NCBI GenBank assembly: GCA_022702705.1
Contig: CM040428.1
Span: 115,490,183-115,554,182 of the forward strand
Length of the DNA stretch: 64,000 nt
From: Papilionanthe hookeriana x Papilionanthe teres
Lineage: Eukaryota; Streptophyta; Magnoliopsida; Asparagales; Orchidaceae
Direction: 5' to 3'
Within the stretch, counting starts at the first letter, position 1. Each line of letters begins with the position of its first letter. Of the stretch, positions 11,577 through 23,373 are shown piece by piece. The notes beneath the pieces are model-generated. The model saw nothing but the letters and a program-made list of their open reading frames with translations. It was not told where the DNA came from and ran no database searches. Position numbers and translations under genes: made by a program.

Positions 11577-12044
11577 TTATCTCTCATCGATCATAGCTCT
11601 CCCAGTAGCAAGGAATGGTCTTCCCAAAATAATTAGAATTTCTTTATCTTCCTCCATATCTAATATAATAAAGTCCACAGAAAAGATAAATTTATCCACT
11701 TTTACTAATACATCTCCCACAACTCCTTTAGGACAAGTGATAGAACGATCAGCCAGTTGAAGAGTCACAGATGTTGGTGAAATTTCTCCTATTCCCAATC
11801 TTTTGAAAGTTGATAAAGGCATAAGATTAATACAAGCTCCAAGAGCACATAAAACTCTTCCAAAAAATTTCTCACCTATAGCACTCGGGATAGTGAAACT
11901 ACTTGGGTCTTTAAGTTTTTTAGGAAGCTTCTTTTGAATAATTGCACTACATTCACCGCTAAGTGCAACAATTTCGAGGTCTTTGAACTTTATTTTCTTT
12001 TTAAGAATATTCTTCATAAACTTTGCATAATCCGACATCTGCAC
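11577..12044 (-). pseudogene. Athila aspartic protease domain (copy B), active site altered
   Basis: This is the retropepsin-like domain that processes Gag-Pol. The 155-residue uninterrupted frame contains YAKFMKNILKKK, the KLKDPSSFTIPS segment, and then CALGACINLMPL where the family has an Asp-Leu-Gly-Ala-Ser catalytic motif. The Asp is Ala and the Ser is Cys, so the catalytic residue is lost. The conserved second half (VDKFIFSVDFIILDMEEDKE, LGRPFLATGRAMID) is well kept. A following acidic linker (11587-11348) leads to RT. Confidence 0.85.
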
Positions 12045-12049
12045 TAATG

Positions 12050-13672
12050 CTTAAACAAAGGGAATATTAGTCTTTAATTTCTTAAGAATTTCCAAATACT
12101 TTGCAAATCTATCATCCATGTTTTGTTTCTTTAGTCTTTGAGGAAAAGGAGGAGGTGGTTTTTTTTAATAGTTTTCTTGATTGGTTCTAGCGGTTATTCA
12201 TCTGGATATATCTCATTAGAATTGTTCTCAATGTTCACATCCTCTCTTTCAACTTCAATTTCTTTTTAAACTCTTGGTTCCAATTCTTTTCCACTCCTTA
12301 ATTGAATAGCTTTAATTTGCTCATTGTTTTAATTTTTTAGGTTGATCTCAACATTGTTGGAAGATTTCCAGAAGGTCTATTATTAAGGGCAGTAAAGATA
12401 TGTCATAATTAATTCTCAATGTTTTTCATCGCAACATTTGAGCTTGAATTTAATTACCCATATTCATAATCATTTCTTCAGTAGACAACTAATTTTCCTT
12501 AAATTGTGGGTTACTATTAAAATGAGGAGGATAAGAAGGTCTATAATTAGTATTTCCTTGCTTGTTTGGATTTCCAACTGGATTCATAAGATTGTTTCTC
12601 CATTGCGGGTTAACAACAGCATTGGTGTTATTCTAGTTGAAGTTTGGGTGATTCCACTGACTAGGGTTATAATAATTTGAATAAGGATTATTAACTTTGT
12701 TATTTATTGCATTAAGGGTTTCATAAGGTATTTGAGAGTCTATCATCTGTTCTGATGAATTTTCTTCTAACACTAGGGGTGTTGAAGAATAATTCATTCC
12801 ATATTGATCTATTTTTTTAGAAAGTGCAGCAATTTGAGAGACTATCATAGTTATCACATCTAAGTCATGAATACTAGCTACTCTTGGGATTTACCCACTC
12901 AGTGGGAAATTGAAAATTATTAGTAGACATCTCTTCAATTAATGAATATGCTTCATCAAAAGGTTTAGACATTAATGATCCACCAGCACTAGCATCGATA
13001 ATCGATCTCAAAGATCCCACTAATCCATTATAAAATATTTGAATTATTAACTAGTCTGGTAAAGCATGATGTGGATACTTTTTCAAATGATCTTTGAATC
13101 TTTCCCAAACTTCATATATGGATTCTCCATCAAACTGACTAAAAGATGTGATATCATTCCACATCTTAGCAGTTTTGGAAGGAGGAAAATATTTTGACAG
13201 AAACTTTTGTGAAAGCTCTCCCCAAGTTTTGATAGATCCATGTGCTAGTGAATTTAACCACACCTTAGCCTTATCTCTTAATGAAAAGGAGAAAGTCTAA
13301 GTCTAGCAACATCGTTCGATAGTCCATCGTATTTAAAGGTAGCATAAAGTTCTAGAAAAATAGCTAGATGTAAGTTAGGATCTTTATTAGGTGTTCCTCT
13401 AAATTGATTATTATGTACCGTTTGGATAACAGTAGGCTTAAGCTCAAATGAATTTGTAGCAACATCAGGGTTTTGGATAGTTAAGTGAATTTCATCTGCT
13501 GTTGGATTAGCATAATCTCTTCACGGTCTTGGTATATTTTCATTTTGATTGTTTAAATTGTTCGCCATTTTGTGAGGATTTTCAGATTGTTTTGTTGTTT
13601 TTGAATTGTTCTAACAGTACGCTCTAATTCATAATCGTAAGGTACTAAACCTATAGATCTAATACTACACAT
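12050..13672 (-). pseudogene. gag: Athila gag (copy B), broken
   Basis: The start at 13672 reads MCSIRSIGLVPYDYELERTVR, as in copies A and E. The capsid-like region includes KVWLNSLAHGSIKTWGELSQ and KYFPPSKTAKMWNDITSF (13263-13051, uninterrupted). It is followed by a stop and then NGLVGSLRSIIDA and SLMSKPFDEAYSLIEEM. The Asn/Tyr-rich NPYSNYYNPSQWNHPNFN stretch (12700-12633) is the usual Athila nucleocapsid-side motif. The C-terminal part to about 12050, with the PPPFPQ-type segment, is heavily shifted. At least four stops or frameshifts disable it. Confidence 0.85.
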
Positions 13673-13781
13673 ACAAACACGATAAGCACACTAACAATAA
13701 ATAAACATACACAATTATGACTTGTAATTAAAATATAAGATTTCAAATACTATAGAATTAAATTTTAGCAGTTACGTTTCA

Positions 13782-13799
13782 TCCCCAGCAACGGCGCCA
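13782..13799 (-). other. Primer-binding site, tRNA-Asp type (copy B)
   Basis: The plus strand tccccagcaacggcgcca equals the 3' end of plant tRNA-Asp except for one base. It lies seven bases from the LTR edge at 13807. Confidence 0.88.
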
Positions 13800-13806
13800 A
13801 AAACTT

Positions 13807-15357
13807 GGTGCGACTTTTTTAATTTTCCAAAATTTATGAACTCAGATTTATGTATATATAATAATTTAATTTTCTAGTGAGTCACACAATTGAACGTAAG
13901 TATACGTATCGCTCAAGTAATACTGGGCTCTAATGGAGTCACGGATATTGATACCACAGAGAGGCTTTAATTTTATGGCGTAGAGAAATCACTTCTCGAA
14001 TCATAACAGAATTGCAAGTAATTTCATTTCTTAAAATAAAGACAACAGTTGTAGTTACTATTTCTACCAAAGTACGTTCTAAACTTCTAGTAAGTTAAAC
14101 TAACACAAGACTAAATTTATAACAAAGTTGAGTTATAAGAAAGTATCTTCCTCCTCTCCAATTATAATATGATGATTATTGTGACATAGATCAGTGATGC
14201 AAATGTATTGTGTCAAATAGGAGCATTTCTATTCTTTACCCTTTTTCAAGCGCATAAAGAACAATCGCCAATCCAAAGTTCAGTCCCCAAATCCGTGGTT
14301 AGGCAGAGAGGATATTGGCTCTCACTCCAGAGCTCCCACTTCCCTTCCTTTGAAGGCTAACTCTCGCTTTAGTTTCCTAACATTAGGACTAAATTAAGGA
14401 TTTCAGCCTGTCCCTCTTAAATCTTCAATTCTATGCCAATCAAAGTATATTTCCCTATTTATTTGCACTCAACCCCCATGAACTACATCTCTCATTCATG
14501 GACAATCAATGTGACCTTTAATTTTATTGTGGAACTCATAATCCTTTCGGAACAGATGATTCCCAAAAAGTTTTAACAATTCAATTGGCCAGATAAAAAA
14601 CTAAATGAAGTTCGAAGTGAAAGGGTCATCACAAATTCTCCATAATAAATCAACACATCATTTTCATATCACAACATTAAAACATCACATGAAAAGGAGG
14701 AAGACAAAGAAATCTACTCAAGACTCATGAGGATAATATGAAAAAACATGGATTTTATATATAAAAAAAACGTCATACAAACAGAATAAAGAAAAGACAA
14801 CTTATCTCAAACTCTTCCCCAAGCGAATCTCAAGGAATTCCTTTGACTCGTCTCCTCTTACACTCCTTAGAAGATAACACATAAAACTGAGATTTTCTAA
14901 ATAAAAATGAAAAAACTCTCACTCCTCACTCTCTCCACACTCTAAACTCTCTCTCCCTCGCTAAATTTGGCTCCAAAGAAGTTTAAATTCAGCCATAACT
15001 GCTTTCCCAAGAGTTTCCTCAAGCAACCCTCCAAAATCCGGCCAAATACATTGAATCTAGTTTGAAATCGGGATAAGGCGCGGTCCGACGCAAGATAGGG
15101 CGCCTTTTGGCGCATTATTCTGCCAATCGGTCGCAACTCTCTACAAAATAGCGCAGTTCGGCACTGGTGACAACACCGTCCAGTGCTAGTTCAAAAAAAT
15201 ACACTTTTGCCCCATTTTTCTCCAAATTTTCTCCTTTTTTCTTCCTTTTGCTCCAAAGGCCAAAAATCTGAGTACTGCATGAAATCATGAAAAATACATT
15301 TCTTTAAAGTGCTATATCATCAAGAACAAGTATGAAATGGACAGTAAAAAGCTATCA
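13807..15357 (-). repeat. 5' LTR of Athila copy B
   Basis: It starts TGGTGCGAC beside the PBS and ends AGCTATCA, about 1.55 kb. The inner block at about 14190-14400 (atgtgtcaaataggagc type, then the taggcagagagg block) is also found at 42594-42810 in the opposite orientation. A GC palindromic block is at 15146-15190. The bases after the LTR (gaattt) begin Tat-type element C. Confidence 0.85.
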
Positions 15358-15722
15358 GAATTTGAGTCGATCATGTAGTCTCAAAAACAATGAGAAGAAG
15401 AGTTCTTGCAATCAAAGATCCTACCTATCAAGAGAAGGATCAACAATTTCCATCAGACGAACGGTGTACTTAGTTACCTGTAAATTTCTATCTGGGGCTA
15501 AGAGTAAAAGATGTGATTGTCACAAAAGATAGGACTAAACATAACAAATTAATATCAGAAGCAGAAGACACATATGCTAAAATGATGGCTCTAGTTCAAA
15601 TGTTACAAAGTAGAGATTGTTCTTACTCACAACACGATGATATACTTCCTAAGAAATCTCATCCTATACTTAAAAATAATGTATGGAAACGAGAATCATC
15701 AAGAGCAATCTTGGATTTGTGA
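15358..15722 (+). pseudogene. Unrecognised ORF remnant at the 5' side of element C
   Basis: A readable stretch ends at a TGA near 15720. It contains VIVTKDRTKHNKLISEAEDT followed by a probable helix (YAKMMALVQMLQSRD). It precedes gag, the place where Ogre-type elements carry an extra ORF or a gag leader, but I recognise no domain. The first 150 bp have stops in this frame. Confidence 0.35.
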
Positions 15723-15884
15723 GTACCCCCGTAGACAGTTGCCAAGAAAGAACATGTGAAGAACATCCTATAAAGTCATTCAAGGAAACAATGAAAAAGT
15801 AGAAAAATGATATTAAAAAATTCTTAATATGGAGAAAGAATTATTCTTAAAAAAACCTCAAATGAGGAGGTTGTTGAAATAAAC

Positions 15885-17330
15885 ATGGTAGAAACACGAT
15901 CTACCTCCTTAGCACAAGAATTAAATGAAGAAGATACGACAGGAGAATTACAAACTATTATCCGACAATGGGATGAACAAATTAATCGTCTTGAACAAAA
16001 AAGGAAGAATTAATGGTAGCTTACAATGCCCACCAACAAATCCATTGCCTGTCATTGAAATTATTAGACCAGAGGTAATACATATTCTAGAGGACAACAG
16101 AGAGCCAATAGAAATTGAAGAAAGCACTCTAAAGAAAAGAAATTCCTCGTAACGTAGAATTCTAGAAAAAGAAATCAAATAATTGGTAGAACAAAAGATA
16201 AAATAAACAATGGCTCAGGTAAAGGCTAGATTATTAATACTAAAGGGTAGGCCTTATCCAGAGGAATTTGATTCTATCCAATACCCTAAATGTTTTTGTC
16301 CTCCTCTTTTCAAAATGTTTGACGGGATCGGTAATCCTTGTCAGCATTATGAACATTTTAGAGGAAGTTGCTGCAATGTTAGAGGAAGTGACGCAAATTT
16401 GTTTCGTAAATTCTTTAACAGTCTCACAGTAGTTGCCTTTGACTGGTATGAAAAACTTCCTAATGGGTCTGTTAAAACTTTTGAAGAGCCTAAAAGCCTC
16501 TTTATTTAATGATTTGCTGGAGCACAACACCGTACGACAATTGGTGATTTGGTGGTAGAAAAGCAAAAACCAGGAGAGAGTCTAGAGATTAAATTTTGTG
16601 CTAGAGAAATATTAGAATGAATTGTGAACCACAACTTCAAGAAAAAAATGCCGTTGAAATCTTGTTTAAGAATATGCACGGCCCTATAGCATTCCTGCTA
16701 AAAGGATTCACAATAAAAACATTCGAAAAACTGCTCAGTAAGGCTACCAATCTTTACGAAGAAGCCAAGCATATGAGTGTAGCAGAAAACACAGAAAAGA
16801 CAAAGTCTGTCAAATCATTTGAGAAGAACCGGGAAATGTTGTAGAAAAAGACAAACAAGTGATGCAAGACTATCCCGAACTAAATAAACAGCGACAGAAC
16901 CAACCGCCACAACAGACCACCTCTTAATTACAATTTCAACAACCAGTTCCAGTGTCGACAGAAAAGAGAACGATGATTGAAATAATGAATAAGGAATACA
17001 TGTTCAAGATAGAGGTTGTTGGTAAAATATTCCGTAGCTTGCTGAAGATACTAGAGTTTAAGTTGCCTGAGGCTAAGCGGCTAGAAGAAATTCACATGAA
17101 GGACAATCCCAGTTATTTTCCTTATCACATAAAACTTGGACATTAAATTGAAGAATGTTTTGTCTTCAAGAACGGGTTAGAGCGTAACTTTAAAGAAGGG
17201 AATATAGCAATCCTGAAAGAGTACATGAATGAGTGTGAAAAAAGTTCAGTCAATATGATTTCAATCGATAAACTTATTCTTGATTATGATGACAAAAGAC
17301 AGAGACAACACTGTTCAATGTAAATCTTCT
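15885..17330 (+). pseudogene. gag: Tat-type gag (element C), broken
   Basis: The ATG at 15885 begins MVETRSTSLAQELNEED, a Tat gag-like start, with a frameshift in the A-run near 16000. Segments in order: a polar linker to 16152, with CAA-to-TAA type stops near 16180-16207; the capsid segment with GRPYPEEFDSIQYPKCF, MFDGIGNPCQHYEHF and AFDWYEKLPNGSVKTFEE (16210-16509); AGAQHRTTIGDLV after two stops; then VEILFKNMHGPIAFLLKGF (16617-16844). A late segment (16952-17250) has LPEAKRLEEIHMKDNPSYFPYHIKLGH and EECFVF, matching the family's Cys/His region with one Cys replaced by Phe. Confidence 0.8.
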
Positions 17331-17404
17331 GAGGAGGTCCTTGCTTGCTTACAAATCACAAAATCTTCCAAGAAAATGAAGGATAAGAAATATAGAGAAC
17401 CAAA

Positions 17405-17984
17405 AAGGCTTAGAGGTCTTTTAGACACAGGAACTACTGTTCCTTTTGTATCTTCTAGTTCTCATGTTACTTTATCTTCCACTAGGACAATTATCTCGGA
17501 TAAAGGGAGGAAATCCCTTTAACCGATAACTTTGTATGACTTCTTTTTTACCACTATTTTGAATAATAATAATATGAGTTATGTTTACGTTTTGTCTATT
17601 TTGAATGATACCTCTGAGAATAATCATTCTAAATTCAATCCCATAGATAATATAGATCGTACATGATCCTGATCAGTCTAACGACAATAAAAAAGACAAT
17701 AACATTAGTGACAATTGTGATAATGACAAAGACGAAAACGATGTTGCCACACTCTAATTACAAAAAACACCAATTTTCATATAATTGGAAACTTCAGAAT
17801 CAGAGATAACATTAAACTAGAAGAAATATATAAAATTAATTTGCAAAGTGTAAAAGTTCTGCTTCCCAGAATGGCTCCCCAAGAAAATAATAAACAAATA
17901 GTCACATCAAAAAAGATTTTTCCTCTGATACATACAAAATTATCTGAAAGAAATGAAGACAGTCCTCGCAATAAAGTGGATGAA
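17405..17984 (+). other. Spacer of element C polyprotein without a recognisable domain
   Basis: Readable but low-complexity sequence (Ser/Thr- and Asn/Asp-rich, e.g. VSSSSHVTLSSTRT and repeated gataatgac-like codons at 17690-17740) lies between gag and the conserved pre-protease helix. I cannot assign a function. Confidence 0.4.
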
Positions 17985-18748
17985 ATTACCAACAAAATTT
18001 AGCATTTATGATGCCCTTATGCTTTCCAAAGAAATGAGGGAGTCATTAATAAAAGCCCTTTTAGAACCAGAAAATTGCTTAGCTCAACGTGCTAGTATCA
18101 CCCAGAGTGAAGCTTGACCATTAGAAGAACAGACAAAGATTATCTTTTCTAACAATGACTTTTTACTTGGAACGCCTGAACATAATCGTCCACTACATAT
18201 CACAGTAAATATAAATGACACGACACTTTTAAGGGTGCTTATTGATCCACGAGTCTCGATTAACATAATAAATATAAGGACTTGCATATTTGGATATTGA
18301 TGCATCCTAACATTTAAGAGATACAATGATGTTACGAGGGTTTAATCAACAAGGAGAACGAGCTCTAGTATCAATAACATTGCTTTTAATGATAGATGAC
18401 TTGGTAATAATGGAAAAATTCCATATCATTGATTCTGATTCCTCTTTTAATGCTCTACTCAGCAGACCATGCCTTCAAGAGCACAAAATCGTTCCTTCTT
18501 CATTGCATCAATGCCTAAAATATTTACAAAAAGGGCAAGAATGTTGTATCACAAGAGATTTACAACCTTTTTCTATTCATGAAATTGGAGTACACGAAAC
18601 AACAAAATATTATGCTCCAATAAAGAAAAAAATTTTCTCCAGAGAAACAATGATGAATATAAGAGACAAAGAAATAAAAACAAATGAAAAAGACTATCCT
18701 TCTTCAACGCAAACAAAGGCTTATAATTCTCATCAGACTCACACCTGA
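17985..18748 (+). pseudogene. Tat-type protease region (element C), broken
   Basis: It opens with the conserved pre-protease segment (SIYDALMLSKEMRESLIKAL). A retropepsin-like domain follows: the DFLLGTPEHNRPLHITVNI strand, then LIDPRVSINII at about 18240, where the family has Asp-Gly-Gly-Ser. The Asp is kept but the flap-side glycines are lost. After a frameshift near 18300 comes an uninterrupted stretch (18326-18748) with LRGFNQQGERA, FHIIDSDSSFNALLSRPCLQ and SSLHQCLKYLQKG, all typical of the second half of this domain in Tat elements. Confidence 0.78.
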
Positions 18749-18749
18749 G

Positions 18750-19500
18750 GTCGAGGCCAGGGATGAGGACGAGGGAGAGAAATCCCAAATGTTAAAATTA
18801 AGAAACCATTGAAAATAAAAATTCACTTGGACTCTGAAGAAGATGCAAAAGAAGAAAAGACAACATCGGTGGTTCTTAAAGAACCTCAGTTTAAGATACC
18901 TCTTGAAGAACAAGATAAAGAAAAACAATTTGAATCTATGTATGTAAAAATTAATCTATATATACACACTATGATCCTAACTCCAATCTTTACTTCTAAA
19001 ATCAAGGATTAAGTGGTTAAAGAAGTATACAATGATGATAAAAAGACAGTAAAATTTAGACTTGGCTCTACTTCTTCTAATACTGAATCCGATGTAAAAT
19101 TAGAGATGAAATCTTACAATTTAAATGAAAATTTCTTTTGAGTTGTATTCTCCTTGGGCACAAAAATTTATTCAAAACAATTCAATGCTTAAACAATGGC
19201 TTTTAAAACAACAACACTTTATTGAATAAATGTGGGATAACAATAAACGAAACCCTAAATCTAAGAAGAGCATTAGATTTGGCACTCTAGAACCCTTAGA
19301 TGATACAGAATTTTGCCTAGTTATTACCATAGAACTGAATTCTAAACAAACTTCTGATCTTCTAATTGAAGATGCTCCTCCATAATTGGAAGAAGAAATT
19401 AAATCAACAGTTGATGAATTAAAAGAAATATTTTATGGACTTATGAAAATCCAGAACCAACTCTCATTAGTTCCTTCCTTAACGACATGGAAGGAAAAGA
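18750..19500 (+). other. Acidic linker between protease and RT (element C)
   Basis: Low-complexity Glu/Lys-rich coding remnants (18809-19012 and after), then a stretch around 19240-19400 (SIRFGTLEPLDDTEFCLVI) with several stops. I see no recognisable domain. Confidence 0.4.
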
Positions 19501-20470
19501 AATAATTCAATTGTTGAAAGAATATAAAGATTGCTTTGCATAGACTTATGACGAAATGCCTGGGCTAGCTCCAGAAGTTGCAGTCCACAAACTTGGGATA
19601 AATCAAGTTGCAATCCCTATTGAACAAGCTCCGAAAAGGATGCGTGTTGAAATAGAACAGCAAGTCATTGCTAGAATTAAGAAATTAATTGAGGCTGGTT
19701 TTATACGTGAAGAAAATTATCCAACATGGCTGGCTAATATATTGTCAGTTAAAAAGAAAAATGGCCAAATCAGGGTCTGTATAGACTTCATGGATTTGAG
19801 CAAAGCATGTTCGAAGGATAAATTTCCTTTACCAATCTCAGAAATGATGATCAACGTAGCATCCACACATGAAATATTTTCCTTTATGGATGGATCATAA
19901 AGATACAATCAAATAAAAATGTTTCCAAAAGATGAAGTAAATACAGCCTTCAGAACACCCATAGGGATATATTGTTACAAAGTAATGCCATTTGGATTGA
20001 AGAATACTGGTGCAACATATCAAAGAGCCATGACACAGCTTTTGACAAACTCATACACAATCCAGTACAATGTTATGCTGATGATTTGGTTGTCAACAGT
20101 AGACAAAATGACGAGCAAGTGTACGATTTGAGAATTGTCTTCAAATGATTACGATAATGTAATCTTAAAATGAATCCCTTAAAGTGCAATTTTAGTGTCA
20201 TTTCAGGGAAATTTTTAGGATCTGTTGTTTGACATTGTGGGATTGAAATTAACCCACTCAAAATTAAAGCTATCCTAAGTATGACTCTTCCTAAAAATCT
20301 AACTCAATTGTGATCCTCTAAAGAAAAATTAGCATTTATACCACGTTTTATTTCCAATTTGTCAGGTAGGTGTCAAACTCTCAATGCCTTAACGAGAAAA
20401 GATACTAAATTCGTGTGGGATGAAAAATGCCAACACGACTTTGAAAACTTCAAACAATATTTGAAACACC
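19480..20470 (+). pseudogene. pol: Tat-type reverse transcriptase (element C), broken
   Basis: This is the RNA-dependent DNA polymerase of the element. A leader (EIIQLLKEYKDCFA, then a TAG, TYDEMPGLAPEVAVHKL) is followed by the fingers region (EAGFIREENYPTWLANI, VKKKNGQIRVCIDFMDL) and the palm. The palm has FPLPISEMM, FSFMDGS, a stop, YNQIKM, then FRTPIGIYCYKVMPFGLKN and GATYQRAM. After a one-base shift, the catalytic Tyr-Ala-Asp-Asp is at 20074-20085. The thumb (KCNFSVISGKFLG) and connection reach about 20470. The catalytic residues survive but the frame does not. Confidence 0.87.
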
Positions 20471-20479
20471 TCCTGTCAT

Positions 20480-21900
20480 AGAAACCCTTATGATAGGAAG
20501 ACCTCTAATCCTTTACACTGTGGCATTATACAATTCCCTTGGAGCTTTACTAGTCCAAGTAAACAATGAGGGAAAAGAAAATGCAATATATTATTTAAGC
20601 CGCTGTTTGGTTCTGACTAAAATAAAATATCCAACAATTGAAAGCATTGCTTAGCTTTGATTTTTGCAGTCTAAAAGCTAAGGCACTATATGCTTTCTCG
20701 TAAAGTAACTCTTATTCCAAGAGTTAATCCATTACAATACTTAATGACACAACTAAAACTTTCTGGAAGATTGGCAAAATGGGCAATGATACTGCTCCAA
20801 TCTGACATAACATTTGTGCTACTATGTACTATTAAAGGAAAAATCTTGATAGATTTCTTAGCAACACACCCAATTCTGACTGGATCACCTCTTAATAATG
20901 ATTTACCTGATGAACAGATATTATAAGTAAAAGTTCAAACATAAAATGATGGGAATTATACTTTGATGGAGCGTCATCTGCTCGAAAAGATAAAAATAAG
21001 CAGATAACCATACCAGACAAAGCTGAAGTAGGATTAATTTTCATCACTCCAGATAAAGCAATGATGTCGTTTTCTTATCATCTGTTTGAACTATGCACAA
21101 AATAGTGAAGCTGAATATAACTCTTATTCCATGAGGTAATCCATTACAATACTTAATGACACGACCGACACTTTCTGGAAAATTGGAAAAATGAGCAATG
21201 ATACTGCTCCGATCTGACATAACATTTGTGCTACTACGTACTGTTAAAAGAAAAATCTTGGTAGATTTCTTAGCAACACACCCAATTATGACTGGATCAC
21301 CTCTTAATGATGATTTACCTAATGAACAGATATTAGAAGTAAAAAGTTCAAACATACAATGATGGGAATTATACTTTGATGGAGTGTCATCTACTCGAAA
21401 AGACAAAAATAAGCAGACAATCATACCAGACAAAGCTGGGTTAGGATTAATTTTCATCACTCCAGATAAAGCAATGATGTCGTTTTCTTATCATCTGACT
21501 GAACCATGCACAAAATAGTGAAACTAAAAATGAAGCTCTCATAACCGGTCTAGAATTGACAATATTAATGAAAATAAAAAAAATCGACATTTATGGAGAC
21601 TCTCAATTGATCATTAATCAAATTGCGGGCAAATACAAGACTTTGAAACCTCTACTGGAATAATACTTTCGTTACACTAAAATGGCCTCAACAAATTCAT
21701 GATGTAGCTTTCTTCCTAATTCTAAGACAACACAATTCCATAGCAGATACCTTGACAAAACATGCAATGGTATTCGCTTGTCCAAAAGAAGATAATATTC
21801 TGGTCTCTATAAAAGGACAACAAGTTCTTTCCCAAATTGACTTGGAAAATCTGCACAAAATTAGTGAAAATACGAGAATAAATGACAAAGAAAAAGATGA
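20480..21900 (+). pseudogene. RNase H plus archaeal-type second RNase H (element C), partly duplicated
   Basis: The first RNase H region reads LSRCLVLTKIKYPTIES, then after a shift VTLIPRVNPLQYLMTQLKLSGRLAKWAMI and IDFLATHP. The second RNase H-like domain begins with WELYFDGASSARKDK (near 20945), typical of Tat elements, and continues with GLIFITPDKAMMSFSYHL. A 412-bp direct repeat copies the late RNase H and early second RNase H. The second domain only continues (ALITGLELTILMKIKKIDIYGDSQLIINQIAG) after repeat copy 2. Several stops are present. Confidence 0.8.
20707..21530 (+). repeat. 412-bp direct tandem duplication inside pol of element C
   Basis: Copy 1 is 20707-21118 and copy 2 starts at 21119, both beginning aactcttattcca. 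They align throughout with scattered substitutions, so the event is not fresh. The repeat breaks the reading of the two RNase H domains. Confidence 0.9.
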
Positions 21901-21914
21901 TTAGCGACAACCAA

Positions 21915-23155
21915 TGATTCAGTATTTACAGACTGAAAGATTAACCGAAAACAATTCTATCTCAACTCAAATCAAACAAAGAGCATTGTCCTATGCTCTA
22001 GTGAATAATATTCTTTATAAACGATCTTTTGTCCAAATGTGGTTAAGATGTCTAAACAAATTTGAAGCTCAAGAGATTGTTAAATAAGTTCATTCAAGTC
22101 TATGTGGTGCATACTAATCTGGACCAAAAATGAAGATGAAAATAAAAAGAATGGGATATTACTGGCCAACAATGATGACTGATTGTCTTAAAATAACAAA
22201 GAAATGTCATCAATGTCAGATACATGGAGTGGTCTTACTTCAACCACCAAATGTATTACATTCTACTATTGCATCTTGACCATTTGAATGTTGGGGCACA
22301 AACATAGTGCGTCCTATCAACCCTCCATCATCTAAAGGCCATCGATTTATTCTAGCAGCTACTGATTACTTCTCCAAATGGGCAGAAGCAATACCTCTTA
22401 GAGAAGTTAAGGCAGAACAAGTTCTCCATTTCTTCAAGACTCATAGTGTCTATAGATTTGGAATTCCACGAAGAGTCGTATCAGACAATAAAGTGGCATT
22501 TATAAATAAAAAAATGAACTATTTTATTTAAAGACATGGGATATATTGGAAATGTTCTACAATTTATTATCCGAAAGCCAACAATTTAGCAGATGCCTTT
22601 AACAAAACATTGGTAAAAATTTTGAAAAAGACATTATCTAATAGTCCAAGACAGTGGCATGAAATATTAATAGAAACTTTATGAGCCTATAGGACTACAT
22701 ATCGGATACCAATGCAGTCAACACCATTTGCTTTAGTATATGGTTCTGAGGCCAATTTACCCCTCAAAGTGAAAATTCCTTCTCTCAGAGTTGTGGTCGC
22801 AAAAAAAATAACTAAAGAAGAAAATGCCAAATTACGACTTGAAGAACTTAAGATTTTAAAAGGAAAACATATACAAGCTCAGCAAAATCTTGAATTTTAT
22901 CAAGAAAAAATGATATAGGCCCACGACAAAATAGTTTGTCCTAGAACCTTTTGAATCGCTGAATTGGTCTTATTTATCTGAAGACATATCCTCAATCATC
23001 AAAGTATAGGTGAAATGTTTGAACCAATATGGGAGGGCACATATGTAACTGAAAAGATATATTCAGGAGGATCTTACCAATCGGTAGAATGTCAAGGAGA
23101 AAGAATCTTACCCCCAATTAATGAGCGTTTCTTAAAAAAATATTATGTGACATAA
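21915..23155 (+). pseudogene. int: Tat-type integrase (element C), catalytic residues altered
   Basis: The N-terminal zinc-binding region (22080-22225) shows VHSSLCGAY and CHQCQIHG. The catalytic core reads PFECWGTNIVRP, where the first catalytic Asp is Asn (22301-22303). It continues FILAATDYFSKWAEAIPL, FGIPRRVVSDNKVAF (second Asp kept at 22484-22486) and YYPKANNLADAFNKT, where the expected Glu is Asp (22592-22594). The C-terminal part contains AYRTTYRIPMQSTPFALVYG, then a chromo-side region to GGSYQSVECQGERILPPINE and a stop at 23153. Loss of two of the three catalytic residues plus several stops make it inactive. Confidence 0.88.
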
Positions 23156-23373
23156 ATGAGTTGTTTGTAAACTAGGAAAATTATAAAATCTTTCAAATTA
23201 TCTCTACGATACAAATTTAGATTTTTGTATCTTATGATATCTTTTTTTGTTTATTAAGTAAGTGCTTATGAGCATAATTCCTTGTCATAAAAAACAATAA
23301 TGACAATTAAATGATATTTTTTCTGAACTATAATTAAGTCTAACATGCTACATTATCCTGTTGCTTTCATAGA

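Larger units (their letters stand above)
2960..15357 (-). mobile_element. Athila-like LTR retrotransposon copy B
   Basis: The order on the minus strand is 5' LTR (13807-15357), PBS, gag, protease, RT, RNase H, integrase, a conserved post-pol block, two post-pol ORFs, a non-coding tract and a 3' LTR split by copy A at 2959/2960. Both LTR copies end in AGCTATCA on their right side (3563 and 15357). On the right, B abuts Tat element C directly at 15358, so B probably inserted into C. The coding parts are full of stops and frameshifts. Confidence 0.85.

Noticed and set aside
1063..13799. tRNA-Asp-like sequences at 1063-1080 and 13782-13799
   Set aside because: Only the 18 bases complementary to the tRNA 3' end are present, next to LTR edges. 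These are primer-binding sites, not tRNA genes.
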